Shown: piece by piece, positions 33,086 through 44,869 of the stretch
How positions within the stretch are numbered: position 1 is the stretch's first letter
How the letters are laid out: every line of letters starts with the position of its first letter
Assembly: GCA_015179125.1 (NCBI GenBank)
Contig: WHVA01000016.1
Span: 1-64,000 of the forward strand
DNA length: 64,000 nt
Origin: Gautieria morchelliformis
Lineage: Eukaryota; Basidiomycota; Agaricomycetes; Gomphales; Gomphaceae
Direction of reading: 5' to 3'
The notes under the pieces: model-generated
Databases searched by the model: none
The model's input: the letters and a program-made list of their open reading frames with translations, nothing else
What the model was told of the DNA's origin: nothing
Program-made: the position numbers and the translations under genes

Positions 33086-34695
33086 CTATGCCTCCAGTGT
33101 ATCGGCATCGTGGGTCTTCTTGTGGCGGCGGAGATTGGACTCAACTGCCCGAACGGCCATGGCCGGCTTCCCCGCATCAGTGTAATTTTGGCCCGAGCGC
33201 ACTCGTAGGGAAGAGGCATAATAAGCAGAAGGCTCCAGTTTGGGGGGGTCGGACGTGCTGCTGTGGTGAACAGAATACGAAGGTCTTTCCTCAGCGGGTT
33301 CAAATGCTCTATCGGCATTATGGGTCTTGTGGTCGCGGAGAATGGCCGGCTTCCCCGCATCAGCGTAATCTTGGCCCGAACGCACTGGTTGGGAAGAGGC
33401 GAAATAAGTAGAAGGCAGTTCGGGGGGTTTGGACATGCTGCTGTAGTGACCAGAATGTGAAGGTCTTTCCTCAGCAAGTTCAAATGTGCTATCAGCCATG
33501 TGGGTCCTCTCGTGGCGGCGGAGATTGGACTTCACTGAAAATGTTTTGGAGCATCCGGGTTGGCTGCAGGCATATGCTACAGGTGCAGTCAGCGAGGAGT
33601 CCGGTCCAGATGCTGTGGACAGCGAGCTCACGTCTTCTATCTTCGTGCGATCGCGATCGCATATGAGTCTGTAAAGCGGGTCAGACCATAGGTCATCGGC
33701 CGTGGGAGCTAACCACATACATCAAGACCACTTTGCCGGTCAAACCGCTCGTCGCACAACTTGCACGCAAACCTACGCGCTGGGTCTGCACCAGGCGCGC
33801 GGGCAGGCCTTGGCGGAACGGAGGGGAGGTCTGATGCTCGCTGTGGGACCGTATCTCGGTCGTACATGACCACATCATCACCATAAAACGCGTTGAGGGG
33901 TGGTTGTACCGCGGCCGATTCAGGAGTAAAACACTCTGTTCAATTGTCATTAGCGCGCTAATCACTGTTGAATGCAAAAGGGAGTGTTCTACCATGGAGG
34001 TTAATCCTGAGGAAAGGGTGTTGACTATCACTACGTCGGCTACCGTTCGGAACGGAGGGGAGGTCTGATGCTTGCTGTGGGACCATATCTCGGTTGTACA
34101 TGACGAAACGCTCCCTTGCGGCAGATTCTTCACTTGGAGCACGAGATGGATCCAAATTCTCCGATTGCGGAGCGTGACGATCATGTGTGCGGGTAGGCGA
34201 TAACGCAACGGAGGGGTGGTCTGATGCTCGCTGTGGAACCATACCTTGGTTGTACCTAACGCGCGAGTAAGGTGGAAACCGTGGGTTTAAGATGCTCTCT
34301 AACAGTGACCTATCATCATAGATGGTATTGACTGGCGCGCGTCCGAGGCCTTTGTCTTGGTCTGAGATGGATGGGAAGAGATGTGGCCAGCGACCATCCT
34401 CCAATGGAAGGTAGTCCCTTGGCATAATACTTCCAGCTAAATCCAAGTCGCCCAAATGATGGGCTCCAGGAAGGGGTGCTTGCTCTGGGAATATAACTGG
34501 GGGCGACATAGACGTATTTGCATTTGCCGGTTTTATGTTTTGAAATGCTTTGAATGTACTCTCCAGCATCCCTACTAGATAACGATGTGTCAATGGAAAT
34601 AGCAGCATTAACAACTCAATATACACACCGCCATTCTTGACAAAGATTATGGGTGTGAGCTGGCAGAGTGCATCCTTGACCCCAGTAGATGTCAT
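33086..34695 (-). CDS. C2H2 zinc-finger protein, multi-exon, with internal repeats
   Basis: Probably a host transcription-factor-like gene. From the 5' side (34695) an N-terminal region with FVKNGGVYIELLMLLFPL leads to a Pro/Asp-rich tract in which a MVPQxASDLPSVP-type block occurs three times (about 34240, 34090 and 33830). A C2H2 finger FACKLCDERFDRQSGLD lies at about 33775-33720, next to a candidate 51-base intron (gtatgtgg to tttacag). A second finger CSQPGCSKTFSVKSNLRRHE lies at about 33570-33510. After it, two copies of an AEERPSxSxHxSS ... ASSxxVRSGQxYxDAGKPA block occur, ending with SNLRRHKKTHDAD. Stop is TAG at 33088-33086. Introns near 33960-33900 and 33714-33660 are inferred, not proven. 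Confidence 0.6.
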
Positions 34696-34731
34696 GGCCT
34701 AATAAGTCATGGATTAAGGCATGGAAGTCAT

Positions 34732-34980
34732 TTAAAATGGCGGACAGACCCCTAGCAATGTGGAAAGGTCATCATGATGCACAAGTGCAAGGTCTGCTGA
34801 TGACTTCTGGAATGATATGAATGGGTTGGTAATACAGGAAGTGACAAAACCAGAAACCTCAAGAATGTATTCCATCAGAGTATCTAAGGCTGTTAATGGC
34901 TGTTTAGTAACATTCAGGGAAGTGTAATGGCCAGAAATGTGTACGCACTGGTATTCCGTTGCAATGAGGGTAAAGGGCAT
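34732..34980 (-). CDS. Short hypothetical ORF, possible upstream exon
   Basis: An 82-codon frame containing LTALDTLMEYILEVSGFVTS. It ends 37 bases before the start of the zinc-finger ORF and could be an upstream exon of that gene or unrelated. I do not recognise it. Confidence 0.25.
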   Translation of the reverse strand: MPFTLIATEYQCVHISGHYTSLNVTKQPLTALDTLMEYILEVSGFVTSCITNPFISFQKSSADLALVHHDDLSTLLGVCPPF

Positions 34981-35129
34981 GTTTGTGATCCGACTGTGCT
35001 ACATCAACAAAGCTTGTGCTATCAGTTTCCGATGATAAACCGAATGAGTCCTGCGACCCCGATGAATTTTGACAGCTGGATCCAGACCCAGGAGAGCTAT
35101 CTTACCCTGTGTCTTCGTCGTGGCCTCCT

Positions 35130-35828
35130 TCAGCTTTCCCGAACGCCGGGGCTTCCAGATGAGGCCCTCCCTGACGAGCTGTAAGCCCTCCCCCGGTCGT
35201 CCTTATCATCCCTTTGGCTTCGAACCACCGGCAGCCGCGTGAAGCCGTCATCTGCTGATGACTTGTTTCGACCAAGACGTCGTAAGCGCTTCTTCAGGCT
35301 AGATCTATCGCATACTTTGAAGCCACATAGAAAAATGCATTGGTTTCGAGGGGGCGAAGGAATGGGTGGCGTCAAAGTGAATGTAGACGCGAAATCATCG
35401 GTAAATATTGGCACTTGTGAGGAATGCGTATCATCCGTATGCGGGAATGATAATAAGGTACCTTGGTCCCTTGCAGCTGCTTCAGGAAGGAGTGGTTGTT
35501 GCGGTCCTGCCAAATGGACTCGGTGACTACCAGAGATAATGGCGATGACAAAATTGCATATACGAAACAACATGCGCCCAAGAAACACGCTTAAAAACGC
35601 AATGTGGCCGCGGAGCGTGGAACACAGTGCTTTTGGATTGACTGGGTGGTCGTCTTCCTCCCGAGACAACCTTTCAGCCTTGAAGCCAAGTCGCCGCCGA
35701 GAAACGTCGCCCACTGCAATCTGGTCAGTAGCTGTGGGCTCGTGTTCAGGGTCAGGCCGGGAGAGTAAGTTCGCCGCGTCAAGTTCAGTTGCTGTCTGCT
35801 GCGAACCTAAGGGTTTCGTGTGGCGCAC
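35130..35828 (-). CDS. Hypothetical protein with one membrane segment
   Basis: An uninterrupted 232-codon ORF starting MRHTKPLGSQQTATELDAAN. The N-terminal 75 residues are charged (SRRRLGFKAERLSREEDDHP), then comes one hydrophobic helix FLSVFLGRMLFRICNFVIAI (about residues 78-100), a Ser/Thr/Pro-rich middle and a basic C-terminal region (SLKKRLRRLGRNK). This would be a single-pass membrane protein. No family recognised. It sits between a zinc-finger gene and a conserved basidiomycete fragment, in the most host-like part of the window. Confidence 0.4.
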   Translation of the reverse strand: MRHTKPLGSQQTATELDAANLLSRPDPEHEPTATDQIAVGDVSRRRLGFKAERLSREEDDHPVNPKALCSTLRGHIAFLSVFLGRMLFRICNFVIAIISGSHRVHLAGPQQPLLPEAAARDQGTLLSFPHTDDTHSSQVPIFTDDFASTFTLTPPIPSPPRNQCIFLCGFKVCDRSSLKKRLRRLGRNKSSADDGFTRLPVVRSQRDDKDDRGRAYSSSGRASSGSPGVRES

Positions 35829-36179
35829 CCGAGGGCCAGAGTTTACCTGGACAGATTGACAGTTACGCCAGGAACCCCAAACAGAAAGACCGCCCTGAGC
35901 GACTGCAACATTTCCTATGCGGAATTCAACACCAAGTTGATTCGAGGAGGCAGAGAAAGCGACGCTTGCCCACGCTGAAGTCCTATCACAACCCGTAACC
36001 AGGATGAGCTCATCAAGGTTAATACCGCGATTATGAATATCGTTGGCAAATTTGAGCCATACGTGATGGTTTTCAAGGACATAACGAATGAAGATATGTT
36101 TCTCCAGAGCGTTCCTACGTTCCGCGTCTTCTCCGATAATAAGCGCCGCACCCGTTTCTTTCCATCAGGAAAAAGGCAT

Positions 36180-36410
36180 GGTGATACGCAGTCCTACGCA
36201 GTCCCACGTAGGCGATGTAGAACTTATAGCCCTGTAGGACATTGCCCGTTTATGGAGCGTACCGTAGTTCGGGTGTAGTGCTGTAGGCCGGTGTAGGCCG
36301 GTGTAGCTGTCATGTAGGGCTACATAGCGCGCCCACAAGACTACATTAAGCCCTGTACCTCGATGTAACGGCGAGGTAGTTGCGCTGTAGCGCTATCCCG
36401 CGCGCCGTAT
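36180..36410. repeat. tgtag-rich repeat block
   Basis: The pentamer tgtag and the unit gtaggccgg recur many times, with inverted ctaca copies. This looks like low-complexity or a decayed MITE; I could not define ends. Confidence 0.35.
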
Positions 36411-36456
36411 TTCTTCAATTTGAGCTATTCTGGGATCAACTTCAATTGATACATTT

Positions 36457-36942
36457 TTATGTTTGATTTGAGCTAGTTAGAGAGAATATATCACATATAC
36501 GCGCGTGTACTATTCGCGACATGGCCCATGGGCAAAGTACACTGGAAACAGTGAAACCACCAAAAGGTTGCACCGTCGGTCTGAAAGTCAATGGCTCAGC
36601 GGTGGTACAGTAAATGTCGATATGGAATCCATACCCTCCGGAAACGTTTACATCAACACCACATTGAAGCACAGTCTCACTTGTGATGGGTTGGCTGGCA
36701 GAAAGAGTGCCCTCCATAATTTCACCCACACGAATGGGCTTATACCCAACTGGTGTCCCTAGCCGGTTGGACACATCTCCGATTTGCTTGGATGCGTTGA
36801 AAAGCCGGACAAAAGTGCCCTCATACATATATCCGACATCGGCAATATCGAGAGCAGGCTGTTCACCTGGGTCGGCGTCCCATAGCGCATGTCCATGACC
36901 CCTTGAGAGAAGTTCCTTGTAATAGGTCTCCCAAGCTGGCAT
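36457..36942 (-). CDS. Conserved Agaricomycetes protein of unknown function, N-terminal exon
   Basis: The 161-codon frame starts MPAWETYYKELLSRGHGHAL and continues with ALDIADVGYMYEGTFVRLFN. A pattern of GHGxxLWxxDP, then GDVGY..G.F.RLFN, then a Gly-Val-Pro region, is one I remember from many mushroom genomes in hypothetical proteins of unknown function. Here the C-terminal part (PFGGFTVSSVLCPWAMSRIV) diverges and stops early, so this is a single exon or a truncated copy. The ATG at 36942 matches the family's start. Confidence 0.5.
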   Translation of the reverse strand: MPAWETYYKELLSRGHGHALWDADPGEQPALDIADVGYMYEGTFVRLFNASKQIGDVSNRLGTPVGYKPIRVGEIMEGTLSASQPITSETVLQCGVDVNVSGGYGFHIDIYCTTAEPLTFRPTVQPFGGFTVSSVLCPWAMSRIVHARICDIFSLTSSNQT

Positions 36943-37048
36943 AATAGCGCGTCACAATCGCCTGCGTAAAGATGGGGGAGAAGTTAGGGCGCATTTCTGA
37001 GCAGGTATATATAGTGTTTGTAAGTCCTTTCAGACAGAATGTACGCAT

Positions 37049-37384
37049 TTGGCTTCTCAAGGCTGTGGCATAAACGACTCAAATCACAGCCATATCAGCT
37101 ATTTCTTCCTACAGCTGCGCTGGAAGGAGAATCCTTATGGGGATGAACTCTCACATAGACACAGCACTGTGCCGATGCTCGTGGCGCCAGAGAAGCCTCA
37201 GATTGAACAGTTTCCCAGCGCCAGACGAATATTGCCCTCCTATAGCGGACAAGGGCCCTTCTATGCACTACAGGAAGAAAAGGCACGTGTCACCAGTTCC
37301 TCAGCCAGTGCTCGAGCACTGGTCCGCAGGGGTTATGGCGAAGCTGTCAATGCGGCAAAGGCGGACGATACTGATGTGCAGTAG
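37049..37384 (+). CDS. Hypothetical exon, weakly supported
   Basis: After a good acceptor (ttcttcctacag near 37110) the frame reads LRWKENPYGDELSHRHSTVP and continues with protein-like composition to ALVRRGYGEAVNAAKADDTD and a stop at 37384. The upstream exon is not visible. No domain recognised. Confidence 0.3.
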   Translation: MASQGCGINDSNHSHISYFFLQLRWKENPYGDELSHRHSTVPMLVAPEKPQIEQFPSARRILPSYSGQGPFYALQEEKARVTSSSASARALVRRGYGEAVNAAKADDTDVQ

Positions 37385-37612
37385 GCAAAATGACTACGAA
37401 AAGTACACTGACTGGTCATTAAGAATTGCCGGTGTTTAACTCACTGCTTCACTGTAAGGTTCGTTTAATAAGTCACTGGTATGAAGAGCTAGTACACTGC
37501 AGTAGGAGCCGAAAAGAGGACACAACTTATACACAACAATCCGAGCGGCTGCTCATCCAACCCCCCACACATAGGGTAGCTACAATGGTCGAAGCGAGGG
37601 CAAAGACATGTG

Positions 37613-37906
37613 AAGTCAATGTCCACCTAAAACGTCTAAATCCAATGTGTGCCACCAAACCAATCCCAGTTCACAGACCACACTGGCTATCAGAGTTGTA
37701 ACTCTGGCCAGAATCAAACTGCAATGCAAGCTCCCAGTGCACAATCCAACCAACCGACCACCCAACCAAACAAATCCACCACAGATACCAGTGAGGTGGT
37801 CAATGTCCACCTAAACCACCTAAATCCAATGTGCACCACCAAACCAATCCTAGTCCACCGACCACACTGGAGTTGTAACTCTGGCCAGAATCAAACTGCA
37901 CACAAT
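37613..37906 (+). repeat. Direct repeat, about 110 bp with 182-bp period
   Basis: The block beginning tcaatgtccacctaaa at about 37616 recurs at about 37798 and both end in gccagaatcaaactgca. The spacer has caaccaacc microrepeats. Confidence 0.6.
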
Positions 37907-38039
37907 CCAACCAACCAACCAACCACCTCAATCACTCCAGGCAGGACAGAGAGATTCGCACTGCCCAGAGTATTGTGTACCTAAAGCGCCAGGCTGAAAA
38001 ATGCAATTTTGAACTTTTCAAGTTCTGCTACCAGAGTAC

Positions 38040-39640
38040 TTCAGTTTCTCTACACAACCTAATGGATAGTCTAGTCTGACAATATTCATATTGCGATCAA
38101 ACCTGTATGAGCATCTGACTTGTAGCTGTACTAGCCCGAATAGCCGTGTGCCACTTTGATGGACACAGTGCTGATAACGTGCACCTCTTGCTCACACTGA
38201 ATGCCTCGGCTCTCCTGGACAGCCTTAATTGCCAAGATCAAGGTATGTGAAACTCATTGATCTCACTAACTGCCCTCTTTGTCTGCTTAGTTCGGATCTT
38301 TTGCAGAGCTGAGGCAACAGCAGGCCATACTACAGATATTCAGCGGCCACATTGGGCTTCCCATCCTCCTCATTTTCTCTATCTTTCCCAAAAAAATGAG
38401 ACGGAATGTTACATTTATTAGCTTCTGCTTCACGTGTATATGGTCTCAGAGCTGTCATCTATGAACCTCGTGAACCTGGACAAATTCGACAGACAAGAAT
38501 TGTGGTGCTTCTCCTTCGCCATCACCTGTGACTGGTATTTATTAGACCTTTCTTCACCACAACAGCTTCTATCAGCACCTTATGTGTCTCTGCTGTTGTT
38601 CTCATTGCCGGGTCCCAGCGCTACTCCAGTAACATCTCAGTTCTTATATGGCAATGCTTTTTCTGACCATAGTTTTGTGAGCACTTTGTATCATGTACAC
38701 TATGTAAGCAAGACAGGTGACCGCCTCCCCAGGATTCTCTGTCAGTTGATGGTTACTCTGATACTTGATGGTAAGTGGATTCTCTTTGCGAAGCTTCGCT
38801 GATCGTTCTCAAAGCGTGTATAATCCCCATTCTGTACCGTCGTTGGCGGTTTTTCTGACGGACTGGAGAAAAGGGACTTCAAATCTCACTCTCTGTGATT
38901 GTGTGCGTCATCCTTCTTTGCATATATCATGTTGTGGTTGCCGTGTATGTTCCCTTCCCCCATATGCAGTCTTTTGCATCCTGTGTCTGATCATTTGCAT
39001 GGGTATCCACGCGGCTACATCTGAACTTGTCACTGTGAAAGAGCCTATGTGGCAACTATGCTTAGCGCATGGAAAATGCTCAGCCTTAGTGGTCCTAAAG
39101 GAATTGGACTTTCTTTCATCCCTGTGTGGGTCGACATGCTGCAAGCCAGAAGTGCGTTTTGGCCGCCATCGTGCTATAGTGACCGTACTATTACTCACGA
39201 GCTCCAACTCTCACAGCCCCTCTCGTTGCTTTTCTTATCTTTGGCACGAGCAAGGTGAGTAATATCTTGTTGGTTCCTCCTTTTTCACTCTCGGTATTCT
39301 TCCTTGTACATCTCTATCGCCTGACATATATTGCACTGTGCTGGCCTTCATTTCCGCAGTACTCAGTAGCGTGCACCGTGTGATGTGAGGTAGTGTAATG
39401 GCACACCTCAGGCTTGAGCGAGTACCAAGAAAATGTGCCATGACGGCAAATTTCTGTGAACTAAATCTGCAGTGAGCAATGTTCTATCAAAGTATTCTAG
39501 AGACATCACGTCTATCCAATTATCCAACTGGCTGATACCGGCAGACCCCTTGCTCTGGACATATGCTGGGCAAATGCCTGTAATAATTTGTACTACTTAT
39601 TTACACAATGAAGAATTACGTAGTTGATACGTAGTCAAAA
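38040..39640. other. No gene assigned; a plausible intron but no readable protein
   Basis: A canonical intron-like segment (gtatgtgaaa at about 38246 to tgcttag at about 38291) and hydrophobic plus-strand ORFs (38434-38802 and 38765-39262) hint at a decayed membrane-protein gene. Frames do not connect and I recognise no family. Confidence 0.25.
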
Positions 39641-39666
39641 TGCCAGAAGTCAGAAGCGCATATTCT

Positions 39667-41500
39667 TCTTAGGACTCGTTGATGGGCCATCCCCTCAATT
39701 TTTCCTTTGCATAGGTGATGCTACCAGAGGCAGAGGCAGAGGTGGCAATATAACCAGCATCTCCCGGATAAGCCTTTGGGGTCTTCCACATGGACGAACT
39801 GCGCTGTGTGCACGGGCGGATGTTGAGATACGTTTCCGTGAGATGTTTCTATGGGCTTTGCACTTGGTACTAAAGATGGGCGAAATGCAAAGCTGCACAT
39901 GCATAAGACACAATTCAACCGTGCACAAGAAATAGTACATTATGAGGCTGAACTTACTCATGGGTCGTGGAACCAATAACATGAGCCTCTACCACACTTA
40001 GTTTCCTTGGGGAACCCAAGTTCCTAAGCGATTGTTTTCGAACGTGAACTCAAGCAAAGGTACATACTCCTGCAGGACATGTCAGCGTGAAGCGAGGAAC
40101 CATTCTGAGATCTTACGGAATTAAACTTTTTCCTGGACTTCTTTATCTTTTTGGACGGCTCGTCGATGTCCATGCGGCCAAACGTATCCGCCACCGCTTC
40201 AGCCTGGGGTCAATTGATTCCCTTGGGTTTGCCCGACGGTCCCGGAGCCACGCGTGTGGTGCGACGATGCAAGGGTCGGATGTGAGCTGGGACAGCTGGT
40301 AGACAGCCGGGTAGGCGTGAACCGACGTTTTGAGGGTCGAGGGGGTTGTTGCTGTGTGCCACGGGTGTATGCTCCTCGACCAATATGGGAAGTTGGTATA
40401 CCGCAGTCCCCTATCGCGTGGCATGATTAGGAATGTTGCAAAATCATAAAATAAGCTGAAACTTGCACCCAAAGTCCGTAGTCTGTCAACTCAACGCGCT
40501 CGTCAGAACACGACCCAGGCGATGGCGCTAGGGATGCACACCGTGCCGTACATCCACGGCTGTATGGTGCTGTATTACGGCCACGGGACCCGTACCGTCA
40601 AGGCTCAGTGTGCTGTGCCAACGGTACGGTATATGGTACGGTTTGACACTGTATATACCGTACAAATACGGCCGTGTACGGTATATACGGTATGTATACG
40701 GCATGCATCGGTAAACACCGAAAATGTGTTAGCCGAGCCAAAAACACAGCGCCTGACGGGCGCTACTGCTGGCACATACACATCGGGCATGCCTAATTAG
40801 TCTGCATAGGCTGACATAAAGCACAGCTACTGGTGTAGGCCACATAGGCGAGCATACTAATATAATGCAACATCATAGTATACGCGGATCGGTCACTAAC
40901 TGATCTTCCAATAGCCCCACCGTACCATATTGCCGTCAACCGTAATACGGCCGGTACGGTGCCGTACCGTACCGTCAGAGGGGAGAGGTCTTGACCATAT
41001 GGACGGAATACGGTCTGCCGTATCCGTCAACCTGCCGTACATTATATGGCCATGGCCGTAATACGGACGGTGTGCATCCCTAGATGGCGCGTCCTCTGTG
41101 ACTCCCGACGATGCAGCGCACGTACTCGACTCAGGTGGTGTATCACCGTAGGGTTCAGTAGGGTCGAGATTAAGCTTCTTCAACAGTGGGTGAGATCGGC
41201 GGCCAACTGTCATAGTACAGTACATGTCAGTTAGTACTCATGGACATCTTAATTTCCGGCCTACATCTTGACTGGCTAGGACTAAGGTCTCTGCAGGCTT
41301 CAACTTCAGGCCCACTCCCACGTCCTTCTTTGAACATGAGCTTCCTTTTGATTATTTTACCTGGTCATGTTCCCCTGAATTAATGCCCAGTGGAATTTCT
41401 ATACTGAAATGATCCACGGCATGCTAGATATGGTTTTGCTCATCTTCTTCCATCATGGCACGGTCCAGCCTGGTTACTGTGGGGATTCCTGCTAGGAATA
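39667..41500 (-). pseudogene. Host-like multi-exon gene broken by a hAT MITE and stop codons
   Basis: I do not recognise the protein. Reading leftward, an exon at about 41213-41091 (HPLLKKLNLDPTEPYGDTPP) is interrupted by the MITE at 41082-40529 and resumes in frame as SPGSCSDERVELTDYGLW. A 57-base gt-ag intron (about 40459-40403) leads to TAVYQLPILVEEHTPVAHSN and a basic tract, then a TGA (40212-40210), after which the same frame continues with EAVADTFGRMDIDEPSKKIK. A further C-terminal piece YPGDAGYIATSASASGSITY ends near 39667. An upstream piece at about 41500-41380 also contains an in-frame stop. Composition (nuclear-localisation-like KKIKKSRKK) suggests a nuclear protein. Confidence 0.45.
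40529..41082. mobile_element. hAT-type MITE, 8-bp target duplication gatggcgc
   Basis: The 554-bp element begins tagggatgcacaccgt and ends acggtgtgcatcccta, inverted ends typical of hAT elements. It is flanked by perfect 8-bp gatggcgc copies (40521-40528 and 41083-41090). The interior is full of tacggtac-like palindromes. No transposase. Confidence 0.9.
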
Positions 41501-41599
41501 TGCAGTGACGAAGAATAAACAGAGTATTTGGAAAAGAAAATAGCAAGAATTGAAAACGATAATCCGACCCACCTAGAGCGCTTATCACCCCACTCGACT

Positions 41600-42425
41600 C
41601 AAAACAATCTCTTGAATAGCGGCTTCTCCTTGGTAAACGAAGCATAGCATGATGAGGAACTGGTGGCGTAACTTGAAGACGGGGAAGCAGGGGAGAAATA
41701 TGCTGGGCGGGCGTGCATTGGGTGCTGGAATAATTAAGGTTATTCATCATGTACGAAAAATCGACCACTGCAAGCAAGACGCACCAGAATCTCAACCCGC
41801 CGCCCCTTCAGAGGATGATCATGTAGCCACCCGTCCACCCGTCCGCGTCCGACGTACGTGCAATAATTGGCTCCTGGCCAGGCGCGTAGTATGGGACTGG
41901 AATCAATGGGATCCCATGCGAGCGGTGCGCGCTGGTGGTGTGATGTGAGGAAGGGTGAGACACCGAGTGGGAGCGGGTGTGGGAGTGTGCTCAACTAGGT
42001 TCACACTCTGCGATTCTGGTTGTAAGTACGTGTCAGTATCAACCACTCAGTGGAGAATACTAGTAGCGCACAGTATTTGTGCGACTTGTTGGATTTTTCT
42101 TCATCTGCTGCTGTGGATCACTGTCTGAAACAAGTGAAATATCTCATCATCGCATTAAAGGATTCATATACCAGAAGGCATTTCAAAATCCTCCGCATTG
42201 CTGCCAACTTCAGAACCTTTGTAATCATGAGCAACGATGTTCTTTCCAGCGGCCTTCTTTGTGCGTCTTACCCTTTGCGTCCTCCAGCTGTTGCATGTAG
42301 AGCTTGTAGAGTTCTTCATATGAGGATGTCTTCTAGACTATGCACTATGTGTAGAGAAACTGACCTAAGTACTATAGCAGAATTTCAAAATTTCAAATTC
42401 GCGTTTTTCAGCCTGGCGGCTTAGG
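41600..42425. other. No gene assigned
   Basis: Overlapping ORFs of 84-124 codons on both strands lack recognisable motifs. The plus-strand ORF 42050-42424 reads like random translation. Confidence 0.25.
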
Positions 42426-42429
42426 TACA

Positions 42430-43344
42430 CCGTACACAGAGCCCAGCAAAAGCCAAGGAGGGAAACTAATGGCCAAGTCAACATTAGCCTGAAAATACAA
42501 CATACAAATGGCAAAACCGTACTGAATAGCAGGGACTGAAAGAAATAGCAAACTGATCAGTTATGGACAAACCCAAAATTGGTGCCAAAAAGGAAAATAG
42601 CTAGACAGCCTGAAGAACAGATCTGGAATGAAGAGGTTAAATCAAGCCTGAAAAAGTCATATAAAACAACCAAATATACCAGAGGGACTTAGATATATCT
42701 AATAAGCATCCAAGAAAAGTCAAAGTGACTGCCAAACTTACCAATGACAGGAAGGCCAGTTGGAGGACCTGATAACAAAGTCCAAATTAATTTCAAAAAA
42801 GCAACAATGTGATGAGAATGAAAACCTCCCAAAGGAATAGGAGGCTTGGAAGTATATCTGGGATGAAAAAGGCCTAAGTAAGCTTGAAAAAAAAGCCAAA
42901 ATAAACTTTAAAAAGTAAAATCAAAAGAGAAAAACATACCCAAGGCACTGCAGAGCTGCTGGCATGAGCAAACCACCCAAAAAAGTGAAAATGAGGGCAG
43001 GATGCTCACCAGAATGCAGGCAGACACCCACAGGTAGAGTGAAGAGGAGCTGAGAGGTGTAATGTGGCCTAAAAAGGGGCCAAAAATGAGCTAAAAAAGC
43101 GAAAATTAAATGAGAGACACACCAGTGAATTAAAAGCTTCTGCATGCCCCATCAGGGTCAGTCAATTGATCCAGGAGGTGAGGACATACCTGTGACAGAA
43201 ATAGATGTGAAAGAAGCACGCTGGGAGCAGGCTGGGAGAGCGTGATGATGGCAGGGGGAGAGAACGCGCGTTGTGCGCAGCGTCTTAGTCAGGATTATGT
43301 AAATAGGCCCACAGCCACCCACACTGCACGCTTTATACTATTGA
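42430..43344 (-). mobile_element. 5' portion of non-autonomous Helitron H1
   Basis: The right end (minus-strand 5' end) begins TCAATAGTATAAAGCG at 43344 and contains gggtggctgtgggcc, shared with the 5' ends at 45282, 48365 and 51358. Inboard it is A-rich with repeated aaaagccaaaat-like motifs. A 3' end to the left is not evident, so H1 is truncated or its end has decayed. It abuts the CTAG end of H2. Confidence 0.6.
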
Positions 43345-43435
43345 CTAGGTGGGTACCCGCGCTTCGCGCGGGGGTGTAGGTCAAACGCATCAGTAAGGTC
43401 AAGTGCATTGTGGCAAATAAAAAGCATCATGCAAA

Positions 43436-43633
43436 TTATTTATCATGAATCATGTATGCCCCCCTGGAACAGCCGAACATGCAGACCTCCCTCTTGACCT
43501 CTGGGATGGCTTTCCCAGCGACTCTAGACATGAAAGTGGTGATAGTATTGACTGAATCATCAGAGATTATAAGATTGCGCCTATTGTCATAATCCACAGG
43601 TTTCAAAGCTTGTGCATTGTGAAATAGATCCAA
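43436..43633 (-). pseudogene. Fragment of Helitron-borne ORF (H2 copy)
   Basis: ALKPVDYDNRRNLIISDDSV and REVCMFG match the larger ORF at 48643-49023 in H4. The flanking noncoding up to 43740 also matches H4 (49145-49290), after which H2 jumps directly into the minisatellite. Confidence 0.6.
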
Positions 43634-43759
43634 TAATGATCTTGGGGATCCTGAATTTTGACAATGTGGTTATATGGATATGCCAGCTGATCCTCCAGTG
43701 ACACTCTCACAGAACCAGAAACAATACCAAATCAGAAATGGGGGGAGACCCAAAGTGCA

Positions 43760-44430
43760 GTTGGATAGCATGTCCTCACACAAAATGTGTCCTCACAGGT
43801 AACATGTCCTCACAGGTAGCGTGTCCTCACAGGTAGCGTGTCCTCACAGGTAGCGTGTCCTCACAGGTAGCGTGTCCTCACAGGTAGCGTGTCCTCACAG
43901 GTAGCGTGTCCTCACAGGTAGCGTGTCCTCACAGGTAGCGTGTCCCCACCGGTAGCGTGTCCCCACATGTAACGTGTCCCCACTGGTAGCGTGTCCTCAG
44001 ACGTAATGTGTCCCAACACATAACATGTCCCACATGTAACGTGTCCTCACAGGTAGCATGTCCTCACACGTAATGTGTCCTCACAGGTAGCGTGTCCCCA
44101 CACGTAACGTGTCCCCACTGGTAGCATGTCCTCACACGTAATGTGTCCCCACACATAACATGTCCCACATGTAACATGTCCTCACAGGTAGCATGTCCTC
44201 ACACATAATGTGTCCTCACAGGTAGCGTGTCCCCACACGTAACGTGTCCCGCACATAACGTGTCCTCACATGTAACGTGTCCCCACAGGTAGCGTGTCCT
44301 CACACGAAAGGTGTCCCCACACATAACGTGTCCTCACAGGTAGCATGTCCCCACACATAATGTTTCCCCACATGTAATGTGTCCTCACAGGTAGCGCGTC
44401 CCCACAGGTAGTGCGTCCTCACACATATCA
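43760..44430. repeat. Minisatellite, 17-bp unit
   Basis: Unit gtagcgtgtcctcacag, nearly perfect from about 43790 to 43950, then variants with cccc, acgtaa and acataa. About 38 units. Confidence 0.9.
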
Positions 44431-44869
44431 GGGACATGTATCAGTATCTATTTTGTGACATATATAAAATAGGAAAAGAAATTACATTTAAGCAGCTGTT
44501 GTCATTAATTTTAGCAAAGTCAGGATAATTCATTGATATCTATATTTATTTTTTGACAAAAGATAAAAAAAAACACTACATTAAAACAGAAGTTGTTATT
44601 AACTTTAGCAAATCAGAATAAGTTATTGATATCTATTTGCGAAAAAATATCAAAAAAACATACAGGATATTTAAGTTGGCTGTTATTAAGGTTAGGAAGT
44701 TAGATTTATTGATTTCTATCTGCGAAAAAATAACAAAAAAATGTACAGGATATTTAAGTTGGCTATTATTAAGGTTAGCAAGTTAGGTGTATTGATAGCA
44801 ATTTGCGAAAAAATATCAAAAAATATACAGGACATTGAAGCAGAAGGTGGTGTCAAGTCACAGCCAAAG

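Noticed and set aside
43760..44430. CRISPR-like array
   Set aside because: Repeats are 17 bp, contiguous and without unique spacers, and no cas genes exist; the sequence is eukaryotic. It is a minisatellite.
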